Notes: a model not told the origin generated them from the letters alone. A stretch of 64,000 bases of DNA from Butyribacter intestini (GCA_001414325.1 LLKB01000005.1:171060-235059); one strand, 5' to 3'. Shown: positions 46,072 to 56,377, counted from the stretch's first letter. Made by a program: numbers and translations.

Positions 46072-46416
46072 TTACTTTATAAGCTTTTGCAATGTCACCA
46101 TCAACTCATCCACAACCTCATCTTTTCCCTCCCTTATGTCTCTGACAACACAGGAATGGATATGATTTGACAAAAGCTCTCTGTTGAAAGCATTTATCGC
46201 CGCACCAACCGCCGCTGACTGGATAAGAACATCATTGCAATAAGCATCGTTTTCTATCATCTTTTTTATTCCTCGTATCTGTCCCTCGATACGGCTCAGA
46301 CGATTTACAAGCTTCTTTTTGTCTTTCTCTGCACGCTCTGTCTTTTTTACATTACCACCACAACAGCAGCATTTTACCTCAGTATTATTATTACCATTTA
46401 TCTTATTTTGTTCCAT
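46072..46416 (-). CDS. csoR: CsoR-family copper-sensing repressor
   Basis: A 114-residue DUF156 protein from the ATG at 46416 behind GGAGATTAG. The helical core keeps the CsoR metal ligands in order: Cys in AYCNDVL, then His and Cys in NHIHSCVV. An extra N-terminal stretch with four consecutive Cys (VKCCCCGG) is unusual and may bind metal. When Cu(I) binds, the repressor leaves its operators upstream and copA is expressed. Confidence 0.92.
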   Translation of the reverse strand: MEQNKINGNNNTEVKCCCCGGNVKKTERAEKDKKKLVNRLSRIEGQIRGIKKMIENDAYCNDVLIQSAAVGAAINAFNRELLSNHIHSCVVRDIREGKDEVVDELMVTLQKLIK

Positions 46417-46575
46417 ATATACTAATCTCCATTTCTGCATATGCTTTCTCATATTAATCCTAATTCCTGCATTGCTTTTTGTGTATATCAATTTATACAA
46501 AGCCCAAATCTTAAGTATGAAAATTTTTAATTTTCAAACTGATTTCTCCGTCTGCACACAATTTTCAAACCACAA

Positions 46576-46596
46576 ATACCCCTACAGGGTATATAT
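46576..46596. promoter_or_regulatory. CsoR operator, proximal
   Basis: ATACCCCTACAGGGTATATAT, a pseudo-palindrome with G/C-rich arms like known CsoR sites. It is the mirror image of the second site 15 nt away. Confidence 0.7.
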
Positions 46597-46610
46597 CATG
46601 TTTTTCACAA

Positions 46611-46638
46611 TATATACCCTGTAGGGGTATCTTGTCAA
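46611..46638 (-). promoter_or_regulatory. csoR-copA promoter overlapping the distal CsoR operator
   Basis: On the minus strand TTGACA (46638-46633) is followed by ATACCCCTACAGGGTATATA, so the operator fills the spacer and the -10 (TATATA/TATATT, 16-18 nt). Repressor binding would block RNA polymerase directly. Confidence 0.7.
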
Positions 46639-46790
46639 GCGTTATTATTGATATTTTTTATCACTTGTCTTTCAATTATTATATTTTATCATACACAAAG
46701 TCTGATTATCAGGTCATTGTCCTGTCAAGCATTTTCTAAACATCTTATCTTTACTTTCTCTATCAAAAAACTCTGCCTGCTTACATTCCA

Positions 46791-46808
46791 GCCGGTTTTA
46801 CCCGGCAT
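46791..46808 (-). terminator. Possible terminator after pncB
   Basis: GCCGG and CCGGC arms directly after the stop codon; the following T-rich part is 20 nt further on, so it may be weak. Confidence 0.35.
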
Positions 46809-48014
46809 TTACTCGTTTTTCATCCTCCAGTCAATGCACCTTTGCAAATAATCAACATATTCAGGATTTTGGCACATTTCCTTTCCGTGTGTATCAGAAA
46901 TCTTTGCAACATCGGTCGCATTGCACTTTGTCACTTTCATAACAATATTAAGTGCTTCCTCGTCTGTGTCATTTGAGATAAATGTTCCAATACCAAATGC
47001 TACATTTATCTTTCCGTCAAAATATCTTTTTATCCTGTCGGCACGCTCAAAATCAAGACTATCACTAAAAAGCAGCGTTTTCATTTTCGGATTAATGCCA
47101 AGTTTCTTATAATGGGCTATCAGCTTATCCCCCCACACTATAGGGTCACCGCTGTCATGACGCACACCGCTGAAAAGTGTCGCATATGTCAACTGGAAAT
47201 CTCTTAAAAAGCAATCGGTCGTGATAGTATCAGTAAGTGCAATTCCATTGAGCACCCCGTACTCTTTTACCCACGCATCGAGTGCATACCAGTTTGAATA
47301 TGCGGGATTATGTTTTTTATTGCCCTGTCCGGAACACATTATCCACTCATGAGCCATAGTTCCGACCGGAGTAAGTTTGTGCTTTTTTGCAAGATATACA
47401 TTTGATGTTCCCACAAATGCTGAATTTTCCGACTTGACGCTGCTTAATTCCTCAATAGCATATTCCTGTGCCTGTGCAGATAATCTTCTGCGAAGCCCAA
47501 ATTCAGAATAATTTCCAAGTCGATATTCTCCACTTTCTATCTTCTGTTTCTTTTCTGCAAGCCTTTTTCTGAAGCTGTCAAAAAGACTTTCATAATCATA
47601 TGCCATTCTAAAATATACTTCGTTTACTATTGCAAGTGTAGGGATTTCATACATGGAAGTGTTGAGCCATGTTCCAGCCGTTTCTATTGAAAGACCACAC
47701 TCCCCGTCCGTAGTAATCTCAAAATCCTCATATCTGGGCTGCCATAATCTTAAAAAATCAACATACGAGCCCTTTATCCATTTGATATTGTCAAGGTAAG
47801 TAAGTTCCTCCTCCGTAAATCTAAGATTACAGAAACCTTTAATCTGCTCTCTGATTTCCTCAATCATCTCCGTACTAAAAAACACATCTTTATTTCTGCA
47901 CTTAAAAGTCCAGGTTGTCTTATAGTCTGAAAATTGGTGATAAATCGCCTGTCCCATTGAAAATTTATACATATCCTGCTCAAGCAGTGATGTTATTATT
48001 TGATGTAATCTCAT
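46809..48014 (-). CDS. pncB: Nicotinate phosphoribosyltransferase
   Basis: A 401-residue enzyme of the short NAPRTase type. LLEQDMYKFSMGQAIYHQF near the start and LTPVGTMAHEWIM (about residue 218, the catalytic His) are typical, as is SGVRHDSGDP near 285, the phosphoribosyl site. It makes nicotinate mononucleotide from nicotinate and PRPP for NAD salvage. Stand-alone gene with no visible riboswitch. Confidence 0.93.
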   Translation of the reverse strand: MRLHQIITSLLEQDMYKFSMGQAIYHQFSDYKTTWTFKCRNKDVFFSTEMIEEIREQIKGFCNLRFTEEELTYLDNIKWIKGSYVDFLRLWQPRYEDFEITTDGECGLSIETAGTWLNTSMYEIPTLAIVNEVYFRMAYDYESLFDSFRKRLAEKKQKIESGEYRLGNYSEFGLRRRLSAQAQEYAIEELSSVKSENSAFVGTSNVYLAKKHKLTPVGTMAHEWIMCSGQGNKKHNPAYSNWYALDAWVKEYGVLNGIALTDTITTDCFLRDFQLTYATLFSGVRHDSGDPIVWGDKLIAHYKKLGINPKMKTLLFSDSLDFERADRIKRYFDGKINVAFGIGTFISNDTDEEALNIVMKVTKCNATDVAKISDTHGKEMCQNPEYVDYLQRCIDWRMKNE

Positions 48015-48108
48015 TTCTTTCCTCGTTTCTTAGCAATTTGCAACAAAGCACAAATATTTAAAAACTTTTCATTTATCAAGTTCTTTTAAAACTTCATTTT
48101 CCAAATTT

Positions 48109-49095
48109 CTATTTACTAAACATCTTAAAATATTCCTGCGCTTTCTGTAATGATACATCCAGCTTCTTTTGAAGTCTTATCAGAATTTCCTCTTCTGAAA
48201 GCCCAAATTCATGACCTGTTTCAATGATTTCCTCTGCCCTTCCCTCCAATTTTCCTTCCAATCTTCCTTCCAATCTTCCTTCAAACCTTGTTTCTTCAAA
48301 TACTGTACACATATCAACACTTCCTTTCCCTGCTATCATATCATAATCCATCTTACAGTTTGCCGCTCCTGCCACTGTCATTATTACTGACTTATCCACA
48401 TCATGCTCCGATGCATATTGTATTGCTTTTTCTTTTGTTTCTTTTAACTTTTCGTCTTTATTTAATAATATCTCAAGCAGATTGAATAAATCTATATTAT
48501 TTATATTATGTAATTTCAGATTATTTTTTCTTGCTTCTATCAGATGCATTTTATAATCATTGACAAATGGTTCCACTTCTTTCGGGATGTTTAACATCTC
48601 GTGTAATGACAATGCCCCATCCCACGGATTTTCTCCATAATAAACAACTATGGTGATAACCGGAATAAACTTGTCCATCTTTTTCATTTTAGACATATAT
48701 TCATCTCTTGACATTCCATTTGCATTTTTATATTTTTTTGCATTATCATCATATTGTTTCTTATATGTTCCATAATCATAGCCCATCACTCTCATAGGCA
48801 TTGCGTAATGTATTCTTTCCTGTCCTTCCATTCCCAGTATTACTAGTTCTACATTATATATTGTAGATTTTTTTCTTATTTTTACATTATCCCTGGCTGC
48901 CCCTATACTCTCTGCGTAGTCTTTATGTTCAAGTATTGAGGACTCCTCTGTATCAATATCCTCCAGCTCATCCGCTTTTATAATCTCCTTTCCATCAAAC
49001 AATACAGCATTAAAAAAATCTGCAAACTGTTCATTATTACGCCAATAGTTTTTTACAACAATATCAGGTTTTAACTTCTGTTTTCTTTTTCCCAT
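48109..49095 (-). CDS. Rpn/PD-(D/E)XK nuclease-family protein
   Basis: A 328-residue protein of the transposase-like Rpn nuclease family common in gut Clostridia. The N-terminal core ADFFNAVLFDGKEIIKADEL and the VELVILGMEGQERIHYAMPM segment hold the acidic nuclease residues. The C-terminus carries tandem EGRLEGRLEGKLEGR, followed by a helical end (GLSEEEILIRLQKKL). The repeats come from a 12-bp DNA repeat (48238-48288). Members promote recombination in E. coli; some are implicated in phage defence. The gene stands alone. Confidence 0.8.
   Translation of the reverse strand: MGKRKQKLKPDIVVKNYWRNNEQFADFFNAVLFDGKEIIKADELEDIDTEESSILEHKDYAESIGAARDNVKIRKKSTIYNVELVILGMEGQERIHYAMPMRVMGYDYGTYKKQYDDNAKKYKNANGMSRDEYMSKMKKMDKFIPVITIVVYYGENPWDGALSLHEMLNIPKEVEPFVNDYKMHLIEARKNNLKLHNINNIDLFNLLEILLNKDEKLKETKEKAIQYASEHDVDKSVIMTVAGAANCKMDYDMIAGKGSVDMCTVFEETRFEGRLEGRLEGKLEGRAEEIIETGHEFGLSEEEILIRLQKKLDVSLQKAQEYFKMFSK
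48238..48288 (-). repeat. 12-bp tandem repeat inside the Rpn-family gene
   Basis: About four units related to CCTTCCAATCTT encode the EGRL/EGKL repeats in frame. Unit number changes would add or remove four residues without a frameshift. Confidence 0.7.
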
Positions 49096-49250
49096 AATTA
49101 CCTCCCAAATTCTCTACCGTCCGTCTATCAGCACTTGTTACAGTTTAAAAAACATAACCTGTAATAGATTTTGGCAATGCTTCGCATCCTAAATTGCCAA
49201 AATCCTCACACGAAACTTTTCACTTACGATATTTTCGGTTCCGAAAATAC

Positions 49251-49601
49251 CTACCTACCGTCTATCAAAACTTCCTTGCCCTTAAACGCAAAACCATAGT
49301 GATGTATGTTTTCTTCTTTCACTCCCCGTTTGATAAGCTCTGCATCCTAGTTTTTTTCCTCTATCTGTTTTAATGCCGCTGCGACCGTTTCTTCCAGTGA
49401 GTTTTCTTTTCTCTGATTTATCACTTTAAATTCGATTACGATTCCCGGAAGTTTTTCATTTGTTTTGTCTATTGGTTCAAGCATTATGTCATAACGACCA
49501 AAGCCACTTTCTCTGTTTGAGGTTATGATATAATTTTCTGTCTGGTCTACCATAAGTCCTAATACAAAGCCCTGGAAAAACGCGATGACTTTTTTTGCCA
49601 T
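49251..49601 (-). pseudogene. AAA-ATPase/PD-(D/E)XK (DUF1703) C-terminal fragment
   Basis: From ATG 49601, behind AAGGAGGG, the frame gives FQGFVLGLMVDQTENYIITS, NRESGFGRYDIMLEP and IVIEFKV, the nuclease domain at the C-terminus of this large family. A TAG at 49347-49349 interrupts it at EEKN; reading on in frame gives DAELIKRGVKEENIHHYGFA to a stop at 49251. The ATPase part (300 or more residues) is absent. A truncated product could still be made. The GATAGACGG end occurs again near 49120-49135. Confidence 0.7.
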
Positions 49602-49994
49602 ATGCACCCTCCTTACTAAACGAACTTTATATGCTGTCCCTACAATTTTTAATAAATACATTTTAACATTAAAACAATGGTCTGTAAACGATGTTTGCCC
49701 CCCAAACCCTGTCAAATAATTTTTCTAAAAATTTTATTATATCATTTTACACACGCCAATTATTGCCGCTATTTTCCATAGCACTTGACTAATAACGATT
49801 TATTGCCTAAAATAAAGACTTGTTGTATATTGTTTTTGTAAATAGCATTTATAATTATTAATTATAAGTTTATAAATATTCTTTTACAATTAAAAAATAT
49901 GCTTTCACAAAGAGAAAATTTATGTTTCTACTAACAAACTCATAACACTATGAGAAAAAACTACGCCATTATAATGGCAGAATGGAGGAAAACA

Positions 49995-51023
49995 ATGGGC
50001 GTTACCTATGTTAAAGAAGTTATTTCACCAGAGGAGCTTTTTGAAAGATATCCTCTCCCTGAAGCTCACAAGAAATTAAAAGCAGAAAAAGATAAGGAGA
50101 TTGCCAAAGTCTTTACAGGAGAGTCTGATAAGTTTCTGGTTATCGTTGGTCCTTGTTCTGCCGACAATGAAGATGCTGTATGTGATTACACATCAAGACT
50201 TGCCAAAGTTCAGGAAAAAGTTAATGATAAGATTATAATCATACCTCGCATATATACAAATAAACCAAGAACTACCGGTGAGGGCTATAAGGGAATAGTT
50301 CATCAGCCTGACCCGGAGAAAGCACCTGACCTTCACGAGGGACTTATCGCCATGAGAAAGATGCACCTTCGCTCTATCGCTGAGACTCATCTTTTTTCAG
50401 CAGACGAGATGCTCTATCCTGAAAACTGGCCATATCTTTCTGATATATTATCATATGTTGCAGTCGGTGCACGTTCTGTTGAGGATCAGCAGCACAGACT
50501 TACAATAAGTGGAATCGATATTCCTTGTGGTATGAAAAATCCTACAAGCGGAACTTTAAGTATCATGCTTAACTCCTGCATAGCCGCACAGGGAAGTCAT
50601 ACATTTATGTACCGTGGATGGGAAGTTAAATCTGACGGAAATCCTCTCGCACATACTATTTTAAGAGGTGCAGTAAACAAGCATGACCAGTCGCTTCCTA
50701 ACTACCACTATGAGGATCTTGTTTTATTAAACGAGATGTACCATAAGTTAGACCTTAAAAACCCTGCCTGCATAATTGATGCTAACCATGCAAATTCAAA
50801 CAAATGCTACTATGAGCAGCCTCGTATCGTATCAGAGGTACTCCACAGCCGCAGTGTTTCTAAGGATATTGAAAAGCTTGTAAAGGGTGTTATGATTGAA
50901 AGTTATATTGAACCCGGCAATCAGAAGATTGGTGAAGGAGTTTACGGAAAATCCATTACAGATCCTTGTCTCGGATGGGATGAGACAGAACGACTCATCT
51001 ATGAGATTGCTGACAGAATTTAA
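49995..51023 (+). CDS. 3-deoxy-7-phosphoheptulonate (DAHP) synthase
   Basis: A 342-residue class I DAHP synthase from the ATG at 49995, behind GGAGGAAAACA. The motifs FLVIVGPCSADNEDAVCDY, PRIYTNKPRTTGEGYKG and CIIDANHANSNK are typical, including metal and PEP-binding residues. It condenses PEP with erythrose-4-phosphate, the first step of aromatic amino acid synthesis. Feedback specificity (Phe, Tyr or Trp) cannot be told. No T-box or leader peptide is evident upstream. Confidence 0.94.
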   Translation: MGVTYVKEVISPEELFERYPLPEAHKKLKAEKDKEIAKVFTGESDKFLVIVGPCSADNEDAVCDYTSRLAKVQEKVNDKIIIIPRIYTNKPRTTGEGYKGIVHQPDPEKAPDLHEGLIAMRKMHLRSIAETHLFSADEMLYPENWPYLSDILSYVAVGARSVEDQQHRLTISGIDIPCGMKNPTSGTLSIMLNSCIAAQGSHTFMYRGWEVKSDGNPLAHTILRGAVNKHDQSLPNYHYEDLVLLNEMYHKLDLKNPACIIDANHANSNKCYYEQPRIVSEVLHSRSVSKDIEKLVKGVMIESYIEPGNQKIGEGVYGKSITDPCLGWDETERLIYEIADRI

Positions 51024-51147
51024 TTCCTAACACTATCAAAGAAGAATATAAACTTCTTCTGATATGTTGCGATAGCAACTGATATTATGAGCAGGCAGCT
51101 AAGCAGATTACAAATATCCGCCTGGCTAAAATAATTTTTCCTTTAAA

Positions 51148-51190
51148 CAAAAAGAACGAACTATATTAAAAATACAGTTCGTTCTTTTTT
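51148..51190. terminator. Strong bidirectional terminator
   Basis: AAAGAACGAACT pairs perfectly with AGTTCGTTCTTT, with A and T runs on each side. It follows the DAHP synthase gene. Confidence 0.85.
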
Positions 51191-51240
51191 ATTGTATAGA
51201 AAAATGCCCGTAATGTAGTGTGGTGCCACCGAGAATTGCG
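51191..51240 (-). repeat. Dispersed repeat copy 2
   Basis: On the minus strand GCAATTCTCGGTGGCACCAC is followed by ACTACATTACGGGCATTTTT and CTATACAATAAAAAA. It matches 56558-56611 closely and 40266-40300 in its second half. Confidence 0.6.
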
Positions 51241-51253
51241 ATGCAATTCCTGG

Positions 51254-51282
51254 TGAGCAAAACGCTGGTTTTGCTCTTTTTT
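51254..51282 (+). terminator. Terminator hairpin near the rlmI 3' end
   Basis: GAGCAAAAC and GTTTTGCTC arms followed by TTTTTT on the plus strand. Confidence 0.6.
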
Positions 51283-52477
51283 ATTTTTCATCACATACCT
51301 GAAAAATATAAAACTTCAGATAATACGACTCATTTGCTGCCCAGAGTATTGGATGATCTGGAGCCTGTGTCCTGAACTCAACCTGACGAAGTCTCTTATG
51401 CACATTTGAAGCTGCCTGTGCTATGGTCTTTGTAAACAGGTCATAGTCCATAAAATGTGAACATGAACAAGTTGCCAGAAAACCACCGTCTTTTACAAGT
51501 TTCATTCCTCTCAGATTTATCTCCCGGTATCCTTTTACCGCATTTTTAATGGAATTTCTTGATTTTGTAAATGCCGGAGGGTCAAGTATTACTACATCAA
51601 ACTTCTCTCCCGCTTTTTCAAGTTCAGGAAGTTTATCAAATACATCTGCACACTCAAACTTAACCGTATCTGAAAGACCGTTAAGTTCTGCATTTTTCCT
51701 TGCCTGCTCCACGCCAAGCTCTGATGCATCAAGACCAAGTACGCTTTTAGCTCCAGCCTGTCCGGCATTGAGTGCAAATGAACCAGTGTGCGTAAAACAA
51801 TCAAGGACTTTTGCGTCCTTGCATAATTTTCTGATAGACTGTCTGTTATATTTCTGGTCGAGGAAAAATCCTGTTTTCTGACCTTCCTTTACATCGACAT
51901 AATATTTGACACCATTTTCAACTATCTGCACATTTGTATCAAATTCATCACCTATAAAACCTTTTATGCGTGGAAGTCCTTCATTTTTCCTGACTTTCGC
52001 ATCACTTCTCTCATACACACCTCTTATGTTTATTCCGTCTTTTTCCAGAATAGCCTTTAATATATCGACTATCCTTTCTTTAAACCGGTCAATTCCAAGT
52101 GCAAGTGACTGCACTACAAGCACATCTGAAAACTTATCAATAACAAGCCCCGGCAAAAAATCTGCCTCACCAAATACAACGCGGCAGCTCGATGTATCAA
52201 CGGTTTTCTTGCGGTACTCCCATGCATTTTCAAGTCTCTCTCTCAAAAATGCATCGTCTATCTCCTGCTCCGTATTCCTTGTCATAAGTCTGACTCTTAT
52301 CTTGGAATTTCTGTTTATAAATCCCTTTCCCATAGGGTAACCGTCGAAATCGTGTACGATAACTATGTCTCCGTCCTCAAACGAACCCATTATAGATGCT
52401 ATCTCATTATCAAATATCCACATTCCACCGCTTTTTATCGTGCGTCCTTCACCCTTTTTTAATGTTACTACTGCCAC
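51281..52477 (-). CDS. rlmI: Class I rRNA methyltransferase (RlmI-like)
   Basis: A 398-residue protein with an N-terminal PUA-like domain (KKGEGRTIKSGGMWIFDNEI), a small EEHEE-type region and a SAM-dependent domain with VLDCFTHTGSFALNAGQAGA, a GLDAS motif and the catalytic-loop sequence ILDPPAFTKS. It probably methylates a cytosine of 23S rRNA (C5), as RlmI does. The motif and length fit well. Single gene. Confidence 0.9.
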   Translation of the reverse strand: MAVVTLKKGEGRTIKSGGMWIFDNEIASIMGSFEDGDIVIVHDFDGYPMGKGFINRNSKIRVRLMTRNTEQEIDDAFLRERLENAWEYRKKTVDTSSCRVVFGEADFLPGLVIDKFSDVLVVQSLALGIDRFKERIVDILKAILEKDGINIRGVYERSDAKVRKNEGLPRIKGFIGDEFDTNVQIVENGVKYYVDVKEGQKTGFFLDQKYNRQSIRKLCKDAKVLDCFTHTGSFALNAGQAGAKSVLGLDASELGVEQARKNAELNGLSDTVKFECADVFDKLPELEKAGEKFDVVILDPPAFTKSRNSIKNAVKGYREINLRGMKLVKDGGFLATCSCSHFMDYDLFTKTIAQAASNVHKRLRQVEFRTQAPDHPILWAANESYYLKFYIFQVCDEK

Positions 52478-52503
52478 ATTCCTGTCCTCTCTTTACCCTG
52501 ACA

Positions 52504-54261
52504 TCAAGGCAACTTATATTTATTGCGATATTCTTTATACATATTTTTGAACTTAGGATCATCTGTTTCTTTTAAGTTGTCAAGATATTCATGTGTATCG
52601 AAACCATCTTCATTTGTCTGGATGATACAGACTGCTATATTTGAACAATGATCTGCAATTCTCTCAAAATTCGTCGTAATGTCAGAGAGAACAAAGCCAA
52701 GTTCGATAGTACATTTTCCTTTACGAAGTCGTTTTACATGTTTCTTCTTAACTTCATCGTTCAATGTGTCGATAACTTCCTCTAAAGGCTCTACTTTTGT
52801 AGCCATCGTAACATCCTGTTTCTCAAAAACATCAAATGTCATTGATACTATATCCCTAATGGCTTTTTCATATATCTTAAGTTCAGCTTTCGCCTTATCA
52901 GAAAAATGTTCGTCTTTTGTATATACCTCATTTGCCGTATTCATAAGGTTTACCGCATGATCTGAAATTCTCTCAAAATCTCCGATACAATGAAGTATAG
53001 TAGATACTATTTTTGAATCAGCATCCGACAGATCTGCGTTGTTGAGTTTCATAAGGTAAGTACCAAGCTCATCCTCATAATGATCTACCATATCCTCAAG
53101 ATTCGATACTTCCTCAGCAATGTTTTTATCATAATGATGGAAAAGATCTATCGCCTTAAATAATGCATCCTCCGATGCTTTCGCCATGAGTATGGCTGTT
53201 TTCTGTGCCTGATTTACAGCAAATGCAGGTTTCTCAAGGAAACGCTCATCAAGAAGAGACTTAACCGTATGCTCATCTGTCTCATTGTCCTTGATAGTGA
53301 GTTTTGCAAGTGTAACAAGGAAGTTTTTAAGAGGAAGCAGACATACTGTTGCGATTATATTAAATGCCGTATGGATAACAGCTATACCTGCAACTGATGC
53401 CGAATGGCTCAGGAAATTAAAATGCACAAACGCATTTATTCCATAAAATCCAATCATAAATACAACTGTTCCTATAAGGTTAAAATAAAAATGTACAAAT
53501 GCAGCCCTCTTTGCATTTTTTCTTGCACCTACCGCAGACAAAAGTGCAGTCACACAAGTACCGATATTTTGTCCCATGATAATAGGAAGTGCCGATGCAT
53601 AGCTTACTGTACCCGTAAGACAAAATGCCTGTAATATACCGACTGATGCAGATGAAGACTGAATAATCGCCGTAAGCACCGTTCCTACAATAACTCCGAT
53701 TATAGGGTTGTCACTGAACATCAAAAAAATCTTTGTAAATGCAGGCATCTTTGTGAGTGGTTCAACCGCATCACTCATCGTGCTCATACCTGTCATAAGA
53801 ATGGCAAAACCTGCCAGTATCGTACCTACATCCTTCTTTGTGTTGCTCTTTGCAAACAATATCATTCCAACACCTATTATAGCAAGAACAGGTGAAAATG
53901 ATGTCGGCTTCAACAGATTGATAATAAGACTGTCTCCCTGAATACCGGTGAGTGATAATATCCAAGATGTTATCGTTGTACCTATATTAGCTCCCATAAT
54001 AATTCCAACAGCCTGCTCAAGTTTCATAATACCTGAATTAACAAAACCTACGACCATGACTGTTGTCGCAGATGACGACTGGATTACAGCAGTCACTCCG
54101 GCGCCCAGCAATACGGCAAATAAAGTCTTAGATGTAAACTTTTCAAGTATTACCTCTAATTTACCACCGGATGTTTTGGCAAGACCATCTCCCATAACAT
54201 GCATTCCGTAAAGGAATAAGGCAAGTCCGCCAATCATTGTCAATACATTAAAAATATCCAT
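52504..54261 (-). CDS. Na/Pi cotransporter with PhoU-like domain
   Basis: A 585-residue protein. The membrane part has two inverted QSSSA repeats (VIQSSSATTVMVVGFVN and IIQSSSASVGILQAF), the Na+/phosphate sites of the NptA/PNaS family. The C-terminal ~230 residues are a PhoU-like four-helix pair (DFERISDHAVNLMNTAN and NFERIADHCSNIAVC). It would import phosphate with sodium, with the PhoU domain gating. Single gene. Confidence 0.93.
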   Translation of the reverse strand: MDIFNVLTMIGGLALFLYGMHVMGDGLAKTSGGKLEVILEKFTSKTLFAVLLGAGVTAVIQSSSATTVMVVGFVNSGIMKLEQAVGIIMGANIGTTITSWILSLTGIQGDSLIINLLKPTSFSPVLAIIGVGMILFAKSNTKKDVGTILAGFAILMTGMSTMSDAVEPLTKMPAFTKIFLMFSDNPIIGVIVGTVLTAIIQSSSASVGILQAFCLTGTVSYASALPIIMGQNIGTCVTALLSAVGARKNAKRAAFVHFYFNLIGTVVFMIGFYGINAFVHFNFLSHSASVAGIAVIHTAFNIIATVCLLPLKNFLVTLAKLTIKDNETDEHTVKSLLDERFLEKPAFAVNQAQKTAILMAKASEDALFKAIDLFHHYDKNIAEEVSNLEDMVDHYEDELGTYLMKLNNADLSDADSKIVSTILHCIGDFERISDHAVNLMNTANEVYTKDEHFSDKAKAELKIYEKAIRDIVSMTFDVFEKQDVTMATKVEPLEEVIDTLNDEVKKKHVKRLRKGKCTIELGFVLSDITTNFERIADHCSNIAVCIIQTNEDGFDTHEYLDNLKETDDPKFKNMYKEYRNKYKLP

Positions 54262-54446
54262 TGTATTCTTCCTTTCAAAATTGATAGTTTCTTCTTTTAC
54301 GGATACATGAATATAAATCCATGTACTTCTCCTTTTGTAAAAATGTCCACTATCTAATAATTATACCTAAAAAAAATTTACTTGCAATATACAATGTAAA
54401 ATTTATGTATATTTTATACAAAATTAGATGTTTCTAACTAGAAAAA

Positions 54447-54512
54447 AGACCAGACATAATTTATTCTGCATTATTGTATGTCAATAAAATGCTAAATTAT
54501 GTATCCGGTCTC
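54447..54512. terminator. Long hairpin between MCP and Na/Pi genes
   Basis: GACCAGACATAATTT and AAATTATGTATCCGGTC arms with A and T runs outside, directly downstream of the receptor gene on the minus strand. Confidence 0.6.
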
Positions 54513-54559
54513 TTTTATTTTAAATTATCCGTTTTTAATCTTCAAACCTTTTTAACCAC

Positions 54560-56377
54560 CTAAACCTCATCGTTTCCGGCTGCTTCCTCCTCTAAAACAT
54601 ATACATTATCATTTGATGCTGTTTCTGATTCCTCATTATTCCCATCAAATATTGTCTTAACATTAAATCTGTTGCAATTATCTTCAAGTACACCTACAAG
54701 CTCCATACTGACATCCATCTCACTCCTTATCTTTTGCACCTCTCCTGCAAGTGATGTAGTTCCCTGAGCCGCATTTCCAATACCTCTCGCACTATCTTCT
54801 ATAACAGTTGTAATATTTGATACTGACTCTACAAGCTTGTTGATAACCTTATGCAGCTTTCTTGTCCTTTCAGTAAAATCATTCATCTCATCATTTATAT
54901 AAACCGAATCGTCACTGTATTTTCTTCCCGAAGCAACAAAATTGTTATAATCCGGTAAAATATTACTGTCAATATATTCTACTATCCGGTTAGAATTTTT
55001 GCTAAGCTCATTAACTGCAGAAATAACAGTTTCATTTATATTCTGTATATTATTTGCTGTCTCCCTGCTGCTGTCGGCAAGCTTTCTTATCTCATCCGCA
55101 ACAACCGCAAAACCTTTTCCGGCTTCCCCTGCTCTTGCTGCTTCAATCGAAGCATTAAGTGCAAGAAGATTTGTCTGGCTTGATATTGATAATATCTCAT
55201 TAGTAAGACCTTCAACCTGCTCAACACTCTTGCTGTTATCTATAGCTTTCTTAAGATTTTCGATGATTTCTCCGATCATTTCGCCCGTTGTCTGTCGGCT
55301 CTCAACTGCATTCTTTTCAAGTTCTGATGCCCTGTGCTGCATATCATCCGAATAAGCTAAGATATTCTCACTTGACTTTGCAAACTCTGCAACGCTGTCA
55401 TCTACATCTTTAACATTTTTATCTATGGTAACAAGTGTTGCCGATACTTCCTGCATAGATGCCGATAACTCCTGCATAACCGCTGAAACATCACATGACC
55501 TGTCATTTACAAGACCTATGCTTTTCTCAACAACGGCAAAGTTTTCCCTAAGTCCGTTTGATGACTCTACGACATCACCTATAACCCTTTGCAAAACATC
55601 CATAAATTTATTCATTCCGTTTACAAGACGACCTATCTCATCCTTTGTCCTTACGGTTATCCTCTCGCTAAGATCTCCGCAATTATTTTCAAGCTTGTCT
55701 ACAACGCTGTCAAGATCTCTTGCAGTTTCCGTAGCCGGCTTTGTTATCGTTATAATACAGGCAAGAATCGCTATAACACTTATGATAACTGATACAACTA
55801 TCTGAATAACAGACATTCTTATAGTCATATCAAATGTCTGTGCCTGACTCTTATTTGATGCTGCTATCTCATTTTGTATAGCTTCCGTAAGTGCATTAAT
55901 GGATGATTCTGTCTTGTCCACAAGCGAAGCCAGTTCATCATTTGCCATCTGTATCGCACCACCTATATCGTCCTCACATAGTTTCAATGACTCCATATAT
56001 TTTTTATAAAGAGCATCATATCTTTCCTTAAATGTGTTAAAACTGTTTACCTCTTTTGCATTTTTTTTATCAATGCTTTTCTCATATTCTTCTATATTAT
56101 TTGTCACACCCTCTGCCACATCCGAAATTTCTTTTCTTACTTCTGTCTTGGCAGTTTCATTTCCGGTCACAAAATACACAAACAACAGCTTGTGCATTTT
56201 GTGAAACCCAATAGAAAGCGAGTCCAGTTTATATATCGCTTCTGAATTTGATTCAGAATTTTGGATACTTGACTTCTTCAGGCTCTTCATTGATGCAATG
56301 TTCCATCCCGAATATGCTATACATATAAATGCAAGTGCAAGTATAGGAATGAGTACTTTTAATCTTATTGTTTTCAT
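54560..56377 (-). CDS. Methyl-accepting chemotaxis protein
   Basis: A 605-residue receptor. A first membrane segment (about 8-27), a four-helix-type extracytoplasmic sensor (about 30-195), a second membrane segment (about 198-220), HAMP, and a cytoplasmic signalling domain whose hairpin tip reads [20 protein letters not shown]. The C-terminus lacks a CheR-tether pentapeptide and ends in acidic residues. It implies flagellar motility, though no chemotaxis genes lie nearby. Confidence 0.93.
   Translation of the reverse strand: MKTIRLKVLIPILALAFICIAYSGWNIASMKSLKKSSIQNSESNSEAIYKLDSLSIGFHKMHKLLFVYFVTGNETAKTEVRKEISDVAEGVTNNIEEYEKSIDKKNAKEVNSFNTFKERYDALYKKYMESLKLCEDDIGGAIQMANDELASLVDKTESSINALTEAIQNEIAASNKSQAQTFDMTIRMSVIQIVVSVIISVIAILACIITITKPATETARDLDSVVDKLENNCGDLSERITVRTKDEIGRLVNGMNKFMDVLQRVIGDVVESSNGLRENFAVVEKSIGLVNDRSCDVSAVMQELSASMQEVSATLVTIDKNVKDVDDSVAEFAKSSENILAYSDDMQHRASELEKNAVESRQTTGEMIGEIIENLKKAIDNSKSVEQVEGLTNEILSISSQTNLLALNASIEAARAGEAGKGFAVVADEIRKLADSSRETANNIQNINETVISAVNELSKNSNRIVEYIDSNILPDYNNFVASGRKYSDDSVYINDEMNDFTERTRKLHKVINKLVESVSNITTVIEDSARGIGNAAQGTTSLAGEVQKIRSEMDVSMELVGVLEDNCNRFNVKTIFDGNNEESETASNDNVYVLEEEAAGNDEV

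Noticed and set aside
49716-49994. T-box or riboswitch upstream of DAHP synthase
   Set aside because: No T-box sequence, leader peptide or conserved riboswitch core could be seen.
51549-52340. Frames opposite the rRNA methyltransferase
   Set aside because: Antisense shadows without start signals.
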